Positions 21,684 through 32,746 of a DNA stretch of 64,000 nucleotides are shown piece after piece. The position numbers were made by a program, and so were the translations under genes. Source of the DNA: Niebla homalea (lineage: Eukaryota > Ascomycota > Lecanoromycetes > Lecanorales > Ramalinaceae); NCBI GenBank assembly GCA_019925105.1, contig JAHGAU010000032.1:372001-436000 (forward strand), given 5' to 3'. Numbering within the stretch: the stretch's first letter is position 1; each line of letters opens with the position of its first letter. The notes beneath the pieces were generated by a model. That model searched no databases. It was not told the origin of the DNA and saw nothing but the letters and a program-made list of their open reading frames with translations.

Positions 21684-22613
21684 GTTAGACAGTGTTGGAA
21701 TGATTCCAGCTGACAAGCACTATTTTTGTGTGTTCGACGCGTTGGAAACGTGCCTGGACAAGATTGATAATAAGGTACGGATTAGCGCCGATGTGACGTC
21801 ACTATACCCTTTCTGACAGCTGCCAAACAGCGGTAGCACCAATTAGGCTGAGCACGAGCCATGCAACTATGCAAGGCTTAGAGCAAGGCTCAACTTAAAT
21901 TGACATAAACAAGCACCAGCACCATGCCATAAGCTGGATGTGATATATCAGAGCAATGACTTGGACAGGGCCAATATCACCATGGGAGGGTGTAGTTTAA
22001 CTACTAGCTAATTTGCCGAAGATGCGGAATGGCCACTTGCCGGCTAAGCGGCTCTTCAGGGGCCGTGCGGGGGAACTCAGAGATTTGTTTGGACAACGGC
22101 TTTTTCCTGCTCCTTTTGTGTACATAGCTCTACATAGACAGCCCCAGGTTCCCAGCTTCTGCCGGGGGGAGGGGGGTTCTCGGCCCTGGCTTCACCACGT
22201 GGCCGGGGCACGCTGGGGGGTGCCTCGACGGCGAGGTACTCTGGGACTTCGACGGCGAGGTCCCTGTAGCCGGGGTCCTGAGACAGGCCAATCAAAAACA
22301 CTACAAACACTACGAACACTATAAGTCCACCTATACACGTAGCAGGGGTCGAGCAAATGAGTATGAGTAAAATCTCCTCGATTTCTGCTCTGCTCCCCAG
22401 CCAAAGAATATCCACGGCTCTCGAACATAGAACTATGATTACACCGAACTGAATAATCACAAGGCAAAAAGTTGGTATATCCCTATCCCGTATTCACATC
22501 CACAGGACGCCATGCAAAATGCGAACAATAAATCAAGATAGAAGAGACCGCCGTATGCATACTCACTCACACTCCTGCACATTGCCATGCTTCCACTTCC
22601 AACGCACTTTTCC
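21684..22613. other. Intergenic between two minus-strand genes
   Basis: Nothing coding recognised. A GC-rich stretch near 22145-22275 contains repeated short CGGCGAGG motifs. The region holds the Mgs1 promoter and the 3' flank of the DOCK gene. Confidence 0.45.
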
Positions 22614-25600
22614 TCATTCTTCCTCTCCCACGGCCCCCATACTCCCATTCATCCCTCTCATTTTGTCAAGCCGACTGCCTACTCTGCCCAATCCCAAGGA
22701 GCTCAAACGTTTCTTCATCCTTCCTGTCCCAGCAAGGTTGACTGTAGAGCTACTCTTGCTGCTTTGACTCCTTGGCGGCCTGTTCAAACTTCCGTTGCTG
22801 GTATTGTCGCCCTCGCCATTGACTTCAGTGCGCACGGTGGTAGGGTGGAAGATTGGTGGAAGAATTGTGGTGGTATTGCTGTTGTCACGAGACGATGAAT
22901 GGTCGGATAGAGCGGAGAGGGAGCCGTTGGCTTGCGTCTGCTGCTGTTTGGTAGAACTTGTAGATCCAAAGGAGGGCGCCTTTAGCATCCCAAAGCTAAG
23001 ACGGGATTTCGGACCATTTGGGGAAACACTGGTCTTGGGAGAGACAAGATCGGGTATAGGAGGAAGAGTACTGTTGGCGGTGACGGAGAGACCATTCGTA
23101 AGGCTGAATGAAGGTTTCCCCACCTGTGTAGAGGTGACCCCCATCGAGGAGGGTGGCGGAGAGGCAAGGAGATCTTGGAAGTCGGGTTGTGGCAGTTTGA
23201 GGGGCGGAGGTGTGCTTTGCAGAAGTGCCATTTCAGGAGCAAAGGTTTGATGTAGACTGTCGGTGAGGGAGGACTGGGTGCCAAGGTGGGTAGGTGATGA
23301 GTAGTGAGTCAGGCAATGCTTGATCATAGAGACGTGGTCTAGGAGAGCAATTTGCAGAGCGTTTTCCATAGGCGACAATTCCGGATCAGGGGAATCCTCA
23401 TCGCCTTCATCTTCGTCCTCGAATTTCCGAGGGACTAATCCTCGATATTGCGCCACGGTTGCCACTGACGTAGAATCTACCGATGAAATGATGCCTTCCG
23501 TCAGGTTGGAGAAGCCAGTCTCGTCTCCGTTCAGCACTCGCTTCTCGAAGGACGCAAGCTCCGCAGTCTTACGTGATGTTCGCTCTACAGCTGTCTCAAT
23601 TGGCGAAAGTCGAATCATGTTGACCGAGACGATCTCACTTCTCCGCAGTATGGTGGGTAATGGCTCCTGTGTGGTATACACCGTCTTCTCGATCCATTGG
23701 TCCTGAACCATGGAAGCTGGGGAATGTCGCTTTGAGGTCACCGCGAAGCGTTGCGGTTTCGAGGAAGTGAGATAGTCCCGTGTGGATTGAGCGACTTTAG
23801 GCTGTTGATAGATGGGATGTTGCAGGTCCCTGTAGACACTGACGGGTAAGATTTGTAAGTATTGGCCTTCCATGTCCTCAGGCTCGCCCTTTGAGAGTAT
23901 TTGCGCTGAAGGATGTAACTGCCGTAGCCGATCCGTAAAGGCAGAAAGTCTTTCGAGTGGCTCACCCTGATATATAAACTCCCTATTCTGGAGGTTTTCT
24001 TGGAACCCCAGTCCACGATAGATGACTCTAAAGTATCGCGGTGGCTGCCATTCGCCCTTGCCGACAGTCTCATAGATGGTAGCCATTGCTCGCTGTGTCC
24101 TAGCCAGCTTGGAGAAATCGAAATGAACCATCTCGTATTGGTTGGCGAGCTCTCGATATGCTGCTAGAGCACAGTCCCACGCGGCTCCTTCCTCAAAACA
24201 GGTGATCATCTCGAAGTAGAGGTGTTCTTTGCGCTCAAAACTCGATTGCTCAGCGTACTTAGGCTCATTGAGCGCTCTTACCGGCGTGGACCCCCACGAG
24301 TATTGGTCAGCGTGTAGCTGTAACGCCAGACCGGCTTCGGTGTAATTGTTCATCTGTTTCTGGACATCTGCCAGTTGATGGACATAACGAATGAAGATGT
24401 GCTCTTTCTGAAGGTCTTTGTAAAAGTTCATAAGCTGCAGTGTATCCGTCACTCGTAATGACTCATCCAGGTCTTGACCGTGGACAGCTATCAGCATGTC
24501 AAGGAGCTCATCGATTGTAGACACGGTATCTTGAATGGTCTGCCATAGCGGATCAAGAGGCATGCGCGCCAGGCATTCGAATGCATCAACCAGCTCATTG
24601 ATGAACATCTTTTGCACTAGGGTGTTACCGATCTCCTTGGTCTTGTAGAGACTGTCGAGTGAATCGATCACCTCCGTCTGGACCATAGACAGGTCGTCGT
24701 TCAGTGTCCATTCGCTTATAATCATAGCCTGTAGGATCTTGATCGCCACTCTTCTTAGGCCCTCATGGACACTGAGACACAGCTCAACGATGGAGGCAAC
24801 CAAGCCTGGAACATATTGCACCTGAAACCCTCCAAGCCGCGTGAGGCCATAGCGTTTCTGCTCCTCAGCGCTAGTGTCCCAACCAATAGCCTCCCAGCTT
24901 CGCCGCAAGAGGACCGAGCCCTGTTCTCGGACATCACCCGCGATCTTCCAAACGACTCTCCTTTTCTGTTCCGGAAATGTCTCTAACGCGAGAACGTCAC
25001 TGCGGATTAGCATAAGAAGCGTATTGAGATATTTGTTCCATAAGTCTGTATTGAACAGTTCAGCATCCTCTGGAGACGGCACCATTTTGGCAGCCATGAC
25101 ATTGAACATCGACTCCAAGATCTGAAGCATCGACTTGTGGTGATACACGAAGAGACTAAGCCATGATTTGGGGAATGCCTGCCCGGATAGCACCGAGCTC
25201 ACAACATCCAGCACATTGGAGATCATGTTGGCGGTCTCACTCGGGGACAAGTCACCTACATGATCATACGGGGTTGCTGACAGATGCGCAAGGATGGAGC
25301 TGAGTTCGATCAAACATTCGTCATAGGGTACCATAGCTGTTACGTGTTTGGTTGGAAAGGGATAGGCTGTCGGGAAAAGTAAAGAGAGACTTCGATCACT
25401 GTTGAGATTCGATGCTCTCATTGAGCAGTAGGATTGAATGACTTTGTCGACGTAGTTTGCGCCATCAAATCCCGGCTGGTAGGCATGCCTGGCGACGATT
25501 GAACAACAGAGCCGGGTCTGCTCTCGCCACTGTTGCGAGACATCCTCGCTGAAGCCCCAATAAGGCGCAATCCATCTAGCCGTGTTTGCAACGATCCGAG

Positions 25601-28600
25601 AGCGAACGTGGTCTAGGCTGAAGAGACTGATGTCGGTGAGTCTGAGAATGAGCAGGAGCTTGTAGAGTATCAGCTTTCCGTGCACATCCTCACATGCATC
25701 AACAATGTTAGATGCAAGCTGGAATATCTCCTCTTCCGAGAACACAGTCCTCAGCTCTGGGAGCCATGCTGGCATGTGTTGGACAACGAGAGTCCTGTCG
25801 CCTATCAAAGCCGGAGCTGGATTTCTAATCAGCTCTTCGAAAGAGTTGAAGATGCCTTTGAGATCTCTCTCGAAGGCCGATTGGGTGGTCGTTCCAATGC
25901 CAGCTTCCTTGACCTGCAGCTTTTCCCGAGCGCGGATGATAAATGTGAGGATATGACGTCCGACCTTGAAAGCGGCGCGTACACGCCTCGAGTTGCGTTG
26001 TTTGGAATGATCGGCCACGAGGCGAGTGAAGGCTCTGATTAAGCAAGGGGCAGCATAGGCGTGGTCAAAGCGTGTCTCAGCATACCTGTCCAGATATGGC
26101 TCCAAATTAAATCTGCGATCATAGACAATGCTCAGTGTGACTACAAGAGCATCAAACACCAAGTCCTCATTTTCTTCCACCTCGGCATTCCCAATGAGTA
26201 TGCTGAATAAAGCGTCGAGGACGTCTCCAATCATCTTCACCACTTCAATTTCCGGAACGAAGGAGAAGCGTTTGACGTAACCGAGGGTTTGCGCTCTTGA
26301 TGGAGACTGGCGCCAATCCAGGATGGCTAGTAAGGTCTTGTCCTGCGAGAAGGTTGTACTGCAAAGCTTGGTCTCAAGTTTGACCGTTGCAATAGGTCCT
26401 GTCAAAGCCTCGTCCTTTTCGTCGTTGTTCTGGCTTCTTGAGCTCCAAGGGAAGTTCATGTAGACACCTCGGCCCTCCTCAGAATTTGATGTTGCCTTAT
26501 CGTACAGGTATAGCAGGGGTGCATGGTTACCATCCTTGATGAAAGTACCCTCTTGCATGAGGGGAATCCATCCAAGAGCAAAGGGGAACCCAGGTGCTTC
26601 GGCAACGCTCATAATCAAATGTGCCCCAGAAACATCTTCGTCCGGTATCTTGAGCCTGATTGTCTCGTTCCAGGGCTGTCCCCTTCCCACTGCGCATGTG
26701 CGCCAGGCTTTCAAAGCTTCGCTGTCCGAGCTGGGAACCATGCAATCCTCTATGCGTTCCCCAGATCTCTTACGAACCTCCATGGTCAGCTGGATGTTCC
26801 TCATCTCAGCGTTAGGTGCTAACGGTACAACCCCTCTTTCAGGATGCGACAAGAGTGCTTGATGAGGTAGACTAGCCTCTGTCAAGGTGATGTAAATGTC
26901 TGATCGTGGTTTCGATGGAGCTCCGGTGAAATCCATCTTCTGAGTGACCGCTATGTTTGAAAGAAGAGTAGGTGCATCCGCGATCAAACCGTCTACCTCA
27001 GCATGTACAAACGACTGAAGGCTGAGCCGCACATGATCGATCCCGGGAGCTCTCGTATAAGTGTTTCGTTTGCTGCTCATCAATTCTCTTAGTATCTCAT
27101 CCCCGGCGCCGTCAGACTGCTCCATCCCTTCGGATCCAGCATTCCCAGCAGCCCAGATGGGAATGCTCTGCTCAGACATTGACGTATTCTTGAACGTCCT
27201 TCTGAGGTTCATGACGCCAAGCCCGACCTTGCGCTTCACGTACTGGGTCTCTTGTTGTGTGACTGGCCGTCTGCTTTCTCCAGTCTTTGGCCTTGAGCTC
27301 TCATCAGAAGTTTCTGATGTGTTGGCAGGTGACTCTTGAACAGGTTTCAAGCCAGCTTGACTCCGATTTCGCACGCTTCCGAATTGCTTGTGCGCCCACA
27401 TGAGACTTTGCCGACCTCCCTTCGATGACGGGCTTCCAGCATTGCCAATTATTGGTCCTGGCTTAGTATTTTCGTCAGTTCGACCGGACTTTTGCGGAGT
27501 CCGTGAAGTGGACTGGACCTGTTGACTTGCTTCCACCTGGATGACAAGGTATATCTCCACTGGAGGTCCGGAAACATCCCCTATGTCACTTGCAGCAAGC
27601 TCGGCGAATAGCGTTCGTAGCATGACATTGCCGGATGAGGCCTCAAAGACGTCTGGCGGCGAGAGATCGACGGCGAAATTCTCTGTTACTCTCCTGGGCT
27701 TATTTCCAGCCTGGCGAGCGCAAAGATAGAGTGTCAGCGAAGGCGAAGGCAGACCCTGAGCGGCAAGTCCCTTGACTTCCACGAACAAATGATGTAGGTT
27801 AAGGAGATCGTGCGTGAGGAGCGGCGGTTGATCCATTAGGCTCATTGTGGATTGGAGCTTAGATACTTCGAAAGGCGAGTCGTCGCCCACCAAGAGGCGG
27901 CCGTTCTGGCTGGGGTCGCGGACAACGACTTCGTTGCTCAGCAATTTATTCCCCCGGACCAAGTTCCAGACGGTTTCCTCTCGTAACGAGCTCAGCTCTT
28001 GTGCCGTGAGCACACCATGAAGAAGCTGCCGTCGCGCGACATCAAGACGCGTGACCAGCTCTGATATCTTATCCAGCACGGTGTATCGTCTTGCAAGTAA
28101 GAGCTCATGGAGATTTTTCGAATGCCACTCACGGAGGCAAGAGGCGATTTCGTCCACTAATGGTTCCGCGGTGGATGTAGGTGTCTCGTCTCCGATCTTG
28201 AGCATTGGTACGGGGGCTTGGGGACGTTTTGCGGTAGGGTCACGATGTGCATCGATGGTGGGGGTTGATGGATCTGGCGACTTTCTGAACTGCGCATTGG
28301 ATATTGACCGATGCGACAATTTGCGTGCAAGGCTAGGACTGGTGGAGAGATCCACCTTATTCTGGGAAGGCGAGCGCACAGCCGATCTTGAGTGGTTGCT
28401 ATCTCTGTCGATGTCTCCATTCAATATGCGATCTTTCACGGATGGTGAATTGTCATGATTCCTTCGACGAGAAGAAGAGGCCCTCTGCAGCAAAGAACTC
28501 TCGCGTTTGGACGCATTGCCGTTCACTTTTGGACTGTCGCCATTGGTCAAGAGGCTATGCACATCTCCTTCGATTCCAGCCTCCCCTAGGTGTTCGCGGA

Positions 28601-28853
28601 CATCAACGCAACACCTTGGAAATATGCCAGAGAAGACTCGAGCCTCCAACGTTTGCCCTTTTCCACTGGTCAGACCGGCGAGCAGGGATGGGGGAGACAC
28701 CAGGTAGCCCCGATACCAGGCCCCCTCCTTTCCGCCTTGTTCTATTATGTAGAGGTCATCCCCAATTTCTAATGGTAGGTCTTGGGGAGAAGAAGCGATG
28801 TAGGGGTATGTGGCGACGGCGACGGCGATGCGTGGGAGGGGCTTCCATGGCAT
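22614..28853 (-). CDS. DOCK-family guanine nucleotide exchange factor (SH3, DHR-1, DHR-2)
   Basis: Single 6.2-kb exon encoding 2079 aa; the start is the ATG of MPWKPLPRIAVAVATYPY, the first true ATG. An SH3 domain fills ~8-90 (ALYPY-like ATYPYIA, DDLYIIEQ, WYRGYL, IFPRCCV). A Ser-rich linker runs ~100-250. A C2-like DHR-1 domain lies at ~640-860, and a helical armadillo-like middle at ~880-1400. The DHR-2 exchange domain spans ~1400-1860, with MITCFEEGAAWDCALAAYREL, PRYFRVIYRGLGF and FIYQGEPLERLSAFTDRL. The last ~200 residues are Ser/Pro-rich. DOCK proteins activate Rac/Cdc42-type GTPases, usually with an ELMO partner; yeast Dck1 is the likely relative. It probably controls actin and polarity at the plasma membrane, which is inferred. 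A gene this size without an intron is notable beside its intron-bearing neighbours. Confidence 0.93.
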   Translation of the reverse strand: MPWKPLPRIAVAVATYPYIASSPQDLPLEIGDDLYIIEQGGKEGAWYRGYLVSPPSLLAGLTSGKGQTLEARVFSGIFPRCCVDVREHLGEAGIEGDVHSLLTNGDSPKVNGNASKRESSLLQRASSSRRRNHDNSPSVKDRILNGDIDRDSNHSRSAVRSPSQNKVDLSTSPSLARKLSHRSISNAQFRKSPDPSTPTIDAHRDPTAKRPQAPVPMLKIGDETPTSTAEPLVDEIASCLREWHSKNLHELLLARRYTVLDKISELVTRLDVARRQLLHGVLTAQELSSLREETVWNLVRGNKLLSNEVVVRDPSQNGRLLVGDDSPFEVSKLQSTMSLMDQPPLLTHDLLNLHHLFVEVKGLAAQGLPSPSLTLYLCARQAGNKPRRVTENFAVDLSPPDVFEASSGNVMLRTLFAELAASDIGDVSGPPVEIYLVIQVEASQQVQSTSRTPQKSGRTDENTKPGPIIGNAGSPSSKGGRQSLMWAHKQFGSVRNRSQAGLKPVQESPANTSETSDESSRPKTGESRRPVTQQETQYVKRKVGLGVMNLRRTFKNTSMSEQSIPIWAAGNAGSEGMEQSDGAGDEILRELMSSKRNTYTRAPGIDHVRLSLQSFVHAEVDGLIADAPTLLSNIAVTQKMDFTGAPSKPRSDIYITLTEASLPHQALLSHPERGVVPLAPNAEMRNIQLTMEVRKRSGERIEDCMVPSSDSEALKAWRTCAVGRGQPWNETIRLKIPDEDVSGAHLIMSVAEAPGFPFALGWIPLMQEGTFIKDGNHAPLLYLYDKATSNSEEGRGVYMNFPWSSRSQNNDEKDEALTGPIATVKLETKLCSTTFSQDKTLLAILDWRQSPSRAQTLGYVKRFSFVPEIEVVKMIGDVLDALFSILIGNAEVEENEDLVFDALVVTLSIVYDRRFNLEPYLDRYAETRFDHAYAAPCLIRAFTRLVADHSKQRNSRRVRAAFKVGRHILTFIIRAREKLQVKEAGIGTTTQSAFERDLKGIFNSFEELIRNPAPALIGDRTLVVQHMPAWLPELRTVFSEEEIFQLASNIVDACEDVHGKLILYKLLLILRLTDISLFSLDHVRSRIVANTARWIAPYWGFSEDVSQQWREQTRLCCSIVARHAYQPGFDGANYVDKVIQSYCSMRASNLNSDRSLSLLFPTAYPFPTKHVTAMVPYDECLIELSSILAHLSATPYDHVGDLSPSETANMISNVLDVVSSVLSGQAFPKSWLSLFVYHHKSMLQILESMFNVMAAKMVPSPEDAELFNTDLWNKYLNTLLMLIRSDVLALETFPEQKRRVVWKIAGDVREQGSVLLRRSWEAIGWDTSAEEQKRYGLTRLGGFQVQYVPGLVASIVELCLSVHEGLRRVAIKILQAMIISEWTLNDDLSMVQTEVIDSLDSLYKTKEIGNTLVQKMFINELVDAFECLARMPLDPLWQTIQDTVSTIDELLDMLIAVHGQDLDESLRVTDTLQLMNFYKDLQKEHIFIRYVHQLADVQKQMNNYTEAGLALQLHADQYSWGSTPVRALNEPKYAEQSSFERKEHLYFEMITCFEEGAAWDCALAAYRELANQYEMVHFDFSKLARTQRAMATIYETVGKGEWQPPRYFRVIYRGLGFQENLQNREFIYQGEPLERLSAFTDRLRQLHPSAQILSKGEPEDMEGQYLQILPVSVYRDLQHPIYQQPKVAQSTRDYLTSSKPQRFAVTSKRHSPASMVQDQWIEKTVYTTQEPLPTILRRSEIVSVNMIRLSPIETAVERTSRKTAELASFEKRVLNGDETGFSNLTEGIISSVDSTSVATVAQYRGLVPRKFEDEDEGDEDSPDPELSPMENALQIALLDHVSMIKHCLTHYSSPTHLGTQSSLTDSLHQTFAPEMALLQSTPPPLKLPQPDFQDLLASPPPSSMGVTSTQVGKPSFSLTNGLSVTANSTLPPIPDLVSPKTSVSPNGPKSRLSFGMLKAPSFGSTSSTKQQQTQANGSLSALSDHSSSRDNSNTTTILPPIFHPTTVRTEVNGEGDNTSNGSLNRPPRSQSSKSSSTVNLAGTGRMKKRLSSLGLGRVGSRLDKMRGMNGSMGAVGEEE

Positions 28854-29570
28854 CTTGAGGAATATTAGTATTCTAGGATTAGGTAGGGTCAAGCGGAAGT
28901 GGATGTCAGCGACGAGGTAGGCTCAGCGAGGGTGATTCGCCTCCTCGTCGAGTCCCGCGCTCACGCGCACGAATTCGTCATGCGTTGGCCAGACTATAAT
29001 GCGCCGTTTGTGGCTCATTTGCAGCTGCCCGCAATCAGGATGGGGAAGAAAGCGATCATTAGAAGGCGGTTGGGCGAAAACAGTCTATACCAATGAACAG
29101 GAACAAGTTGACAGACAACCAAGCCAGCAAGAAAAAGCAAGTATAAGTGAATACAATGATGTGAGGATGGTCACTTAGTGAAGTGGAGTGTGAGCGGGTG
29201 TTAATGATAAGATTATCTGACTGCTATCACTAGGTATGGTCGGTCAGTATCAGAAAAAAAGTTCCTCACCCGTCCAACTCCAGCGGCTCCTCCCGAGTGG
29301 GGAAAGCCACCAGTTTTAGGGGCAAGAGGGGGTCATGGGGGGTTTCCTAATAACTCCGCCTTATTGCCATACCTCTAGTCCAACATCTCCGGTAGGTGAG
29401 GTGCTCGGCATGGAAGGAGCAAGCAAATATCAAGAAGTGGGAGCAGGTACGATAGCGCTGAATCAGCTTGGGAGGTCTTCAATAGTCTACATCAAAGCGA
29501 CTATGTATTACAATTTACACAGGGTACAACAATCATATCGTCAAAATGCTCATTATTAAGCTAAACGCGA
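28854..29570. other. Intergenic, nothing recognised
   Basis: Promoter side of the DOCK gene and 3' flank of the peroxin gene. No repeat or coding pattern noticed. Confidence 0.5.
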
Positions 29571-30500
29571 TCACCGGGCTGTGACTGCTGGGAAATTCCT
29601 CGCGCTCAGCAAAACTCCTTTGACGCCTCTGATCTCTGCTTTCATATTCGAAATGCTGTCGTTCTTGGGCGGATGCGCCTTCCTCCTGATCGAGCGTGGA
29701 TTGTCAGTGTCCTGTAAGCCATTAAGATAAGCGCAGAACTCATCAAGCCCCGTTCCGAGAGCCTCATCGGTACTGTCGCCAAGCTCAAGGCTTTGAAGCT
29801 TGGATTGAATATCCAGAAGTTGAGATGCATGATTGGCCGGCATCAAAGGTGATACGATTGGGGACATGGAAGACTGCGATGATGAGTGTGATAATTGTGG
29901 AGATGTCTGAGTCGCTATAGTACGGGAGAAGAATGGAGTGCCATCCTCATAGAAACGCTCCTCATCCATATCTTCCTCCTCCTGAGGAACATAACTCTGA
30001 TTGGGTACGACTGAGACATTCCCCTCCAATTTTCCATTCAATGCTTGGATTCCTGAATGCGCGCACTCGAACAGAGAATGTCTAGCGGTTCCTAGTGAAT
30101 CGAGCATTGGCTCTACCAGGTATTTGCTTGTTCCATAGAGTAGTGCTGCTGCTCCAGATATTGCGTAGCCTGCAGTCAGAAGTCGTTGCGCCGTGATCAG
30201 CGGTGGTGGCTTTGGAGTGTGGAGTAGAAACTCCGGATAAGTGATGATTGGTGGCGCGTCATGAGCCTTTTCGGATCTATCAATCAACATTCCGGATTCG
30301 GTCACCACCCCCTGTTGTGGAGGAGTGATACGTGTCTTGGGCATTGATGAAGTATTGGTAGACAAGAGCGACTCGATGTCTACATCTGACAGTCCCTTTG
30401 ATTGCAGAAAGGTCCTTTTTCTCTCAGTCGAGGCGGTCCTTATGTCGTCCTCTTGGAGGAACTTGCTAGCCTTTTGGAGCAGCGTATTTCGTTCTTCCAT
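29571..30500 (-). CDS. Pex14-N-domain peroxin, candidate Pex14/17 (PEX33-like)
   Basis: Single exon, 309 aa. The N-terminus matches the Pex14 N domain that binds PTS receptors: ASKFLQEDDIRTASTERKRTFLQSKGLSDVDIESLL (~10-45). A Pro-rich linker follows, then YPEFLLHTPKPPPLITAQRLLTAGYAISGAAALLYGTSKYLVEPMLDSL (~100-150), holding one hydrophobic segment suited to membrane anchoring. The C-terminal half is acidic and Ser-rich with a predicted helix (SQLLDIQSKLQSLELG). Filamentous fungi have both Pex14 and a Pex14/17 (PEX33) docking component. The short length and the YPEFL..PPPLITAQRL block fit Pex14/17 better, but this is family memory, not a search result. It acts at the peroxisomal membrane in matrix-protein import. 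It is divergent from the Ies2 gene across ~820 bp. Confidence 0.78.
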   Translation of the reverse strand: MEERNTLLQKASKFLQEDDIRTASTERKRTFLQSKGLSDVDIESLLSTNTSSMPKTRITPPQQGVVTESGMLIDRSEKAHDAPPIITYPEFLLHTPKPPPLITAQRLLTAGYAISGAAALLYGTSKYLVEPMLDSLGTARHSLFECAHSGIQALNGKLEGNVSVVPNQSYVPQEEEDMDEERFYEDGTPFFSRTIATQTSPQLSHSSSQSSMSPIVSPLMPANHASQLLDIQSKLQSLELGDSTDEALGTGLDEFCAYLNGLQDTDNPRSIRRKAHPPKNDSISNMKAEIRGVKGVLLSARNFPAVTAR

Positions 30501-31319
30501 TGTATATCTTGAGCAAACTCTTGATAATCTGAGTGAGATGGAAGGAGGACTTGATCAAGTTGAAAGAAAAGAAGAAGCTCGGCTGTGAGCTGTCACCAAA
30601 AATTCCAATCTAGCCTTGTCTGGCCTAGACTCTTCTTTGGGTAGCAATCTCGCAATCCTTGCGAGCGATCAGAACTCGTGGAATATTTCAGAGGTAATTG
30701 AGGGGCTGTTGCTGTACCTCTCTGGCCAAGCCAATCGCCTCTACTCCTTGAAAGTAGTCAACGGAACTAATGACCTGCATGTCGTAAACCTGCAGTTTTT
30801 CCATCCACTATCGTGTGTCGTGCATCCCGTAGTGGACAAAGAAATTCCAAAGGTCACCAACCACCATCCTGCAGGGCAGTTGGGAAGACTACCAATAAGC
30901 GCGAGAACAACCTTGGGAGCGAGGCTTGTTGGGCTTATTGGGCTTATTGCGAGACGGCAAGGGTAGGATCCGTACGTCGACATTTCCTTTTCATTAGATG
31001 CTGAATATTGAACGATGAAACATTGAACTTCTGTATCCCCCGTCGTGCCTTCGATGCGCCTTGTGTTTCGCGAAGCAATTTTCTGAGCTTGTTTGTTTTT
31101 ATAAGTTGAAAAGATTAATCAGGGAGGCAACCACGTTCCTGCCCAAAAGCTACGACTTCCCTGATTCTACTACAAACACCATCTTCAGAACCAAGATTTC
31201 CCATAGCAGAGTATCTTAAGCCTTTGTGCGCTTTGCGTCTTATCCACCAGCATTCCCAAAATCATACATACAGAATTCGGAAAGACAGTTGTGGAGGATC
31301 TGAATCTACTCAATTCAAG
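30501..31319. other. Shared divergent upstream region (peroxin / Ies2)
   Basis: Holds the promoters of both flanking genes. No recognisable gene or repeat. The ~120 bp before the Ies2 ATG are CT/AC-rich, as in many fungal 5' leaders. Confidence 0.45.
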
Positions 31320-32746
31320 ATGCCGCGCAATTCACCTCGCCTCAAAAATCTGACTCTCCCCTCCAGCGAACCACCTGTACCCCGCCCGCGACGTTCCAAC
31401 ACAAAATCAAGCGCAACAATCACCCGCGGCCCAACCAGGAATTCGGATAAAACTCAGCCATCGCTCCGCTTGACCGTCAAGATGCCCTCTAGCAGGTTAC
31501 GTGAAGCGACATCCGCACGTGATACATCACGAGAGTCTCCAGCCGCCAGCGCAGGAGGTCGTTCCACCCGAAACAAGCCGCGCAAGAGCTACGTCATGGA
31601 AAGCGAAAGTGAAGACGTCGAGGACAATGATCAGGACGAAGGGGAGGAAGAGGAGGACGACCCTGAGGAGGAGGAAGAGGATGAAGTCGAAATGTCCGAC
31701 GCAAGTAAGCCCTACCCACTCAGTCCTCGCAGGAAAAATATTGATTCATTGACATTGGACTGATAGAAGAAGTTGAAGACTCCGAGGACCCTGATGTTGA
31801 TGCAGACGGCGACGTCGACATGGACGACGATGCCGATGACGGCCTCCCACTTGGCGCGCCCCCAGCATCAGCACCCAGACTTCAAACAGCACTGCCAACA
31901 ACGACGTCGCTCAAGATCAAAGGCCCCGCTGCACCGACCACTCCTGGGCCAAAGAAGGCCGCTTCAGCAAAACAACCCACAGTCACCGTCACACCCGTGG
32001 GACCGGTCTCACAACCAAAGCTCAAATCCGTGGAAGAAAAGGAAATGTCCATGGTCGACGAAGGCGACGAGGACGACGACGAAGAGCTCTCCGAACTCGG
32101 CTCTTCCGACGATGGGGCCGGCGAGGAAGAGGAAGAAGAAGAAGAGGAGGAAGAGGAAGCCGAGGACGAAGAGCTGGGCGAGGAAGACGCCGAAGGCGAC
32201 GAAGACGACGACGAAGAAATCGACGATAGCCGCAGCCTCGAACCACTCGGCAGTCGCGCCTCCACCCCGGACGTCAGCAAAATGACCAAGCGCCAACGCA
32301 GCCGGCTGGATCAGGTGATGGGCACCGATTTCCTGCAACTGCCCATGGAACCCCAGATCAAGAAACACCTCACCGCGGAGGAACACGCCATGCGCCGCGC
32401 CGAAATGGCCCGCCGCCGCAAGAACCTCTCGGAGAAGCGCAACGAGGAGGAAAAGGCCGATACCATCAACCGGCTCCTCAAGAAGCAGGCGCCCAAACGC
32501 CGCGGGAAGATCTCGCAAGCGGAGATCGCGGCCCAAGATCGCGAGGATGATGCCGAGGATAGTGGGCTGGAGGATGAGGACGGAGGGGAGGAGGTGAGGG
32601 AGCATGAGCCGGCGAATCCGGTGTTTGTGCGGTGGGTCAGTGATAGGGCCGGGTGTAGGGTGGGTGTGCCGGGGGAGTGGTTGGGGAAGAGTGTTGGGAG
32701 GGTTTTCGAGGGGGAGAAGGGGATGAAGCTGGTTGAGGAGCTGTGA
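31320..32746 (+). CDS. INO80 chromatin-remodelling complex subunit Ies2 (PAPA-1 domain)
   Basis: Two exons, 31320-31704 and 31767-32746, give 454 aa (62-nt intron, donor GTAAGC, acceptor GATAG). The N-terminal third is basic and Ser/Pro-rich (MPRNSPRLKNLTLPS). Two long acidic tracts follow (~100-165 and ~235-305), almost pure Glu/Asp. The PAPA-1 (INO80 subunit B) region is at ~320-395: MTKRQRSRLDQVMG, then LTAEEHAMRRAEMARRRKNLSEKRNEEEKADTINRLLKKQAPKRRG. The C-terminal block VRWVSDRAGCRVGVPGEW matches the family end. Ies2 activates the Ino80 ATPase in nucleosome sliding in the nucleus. The acidic tracts are probably disordered and histone-binding, which is inference. Nothing is broken. Confidence 0.9.
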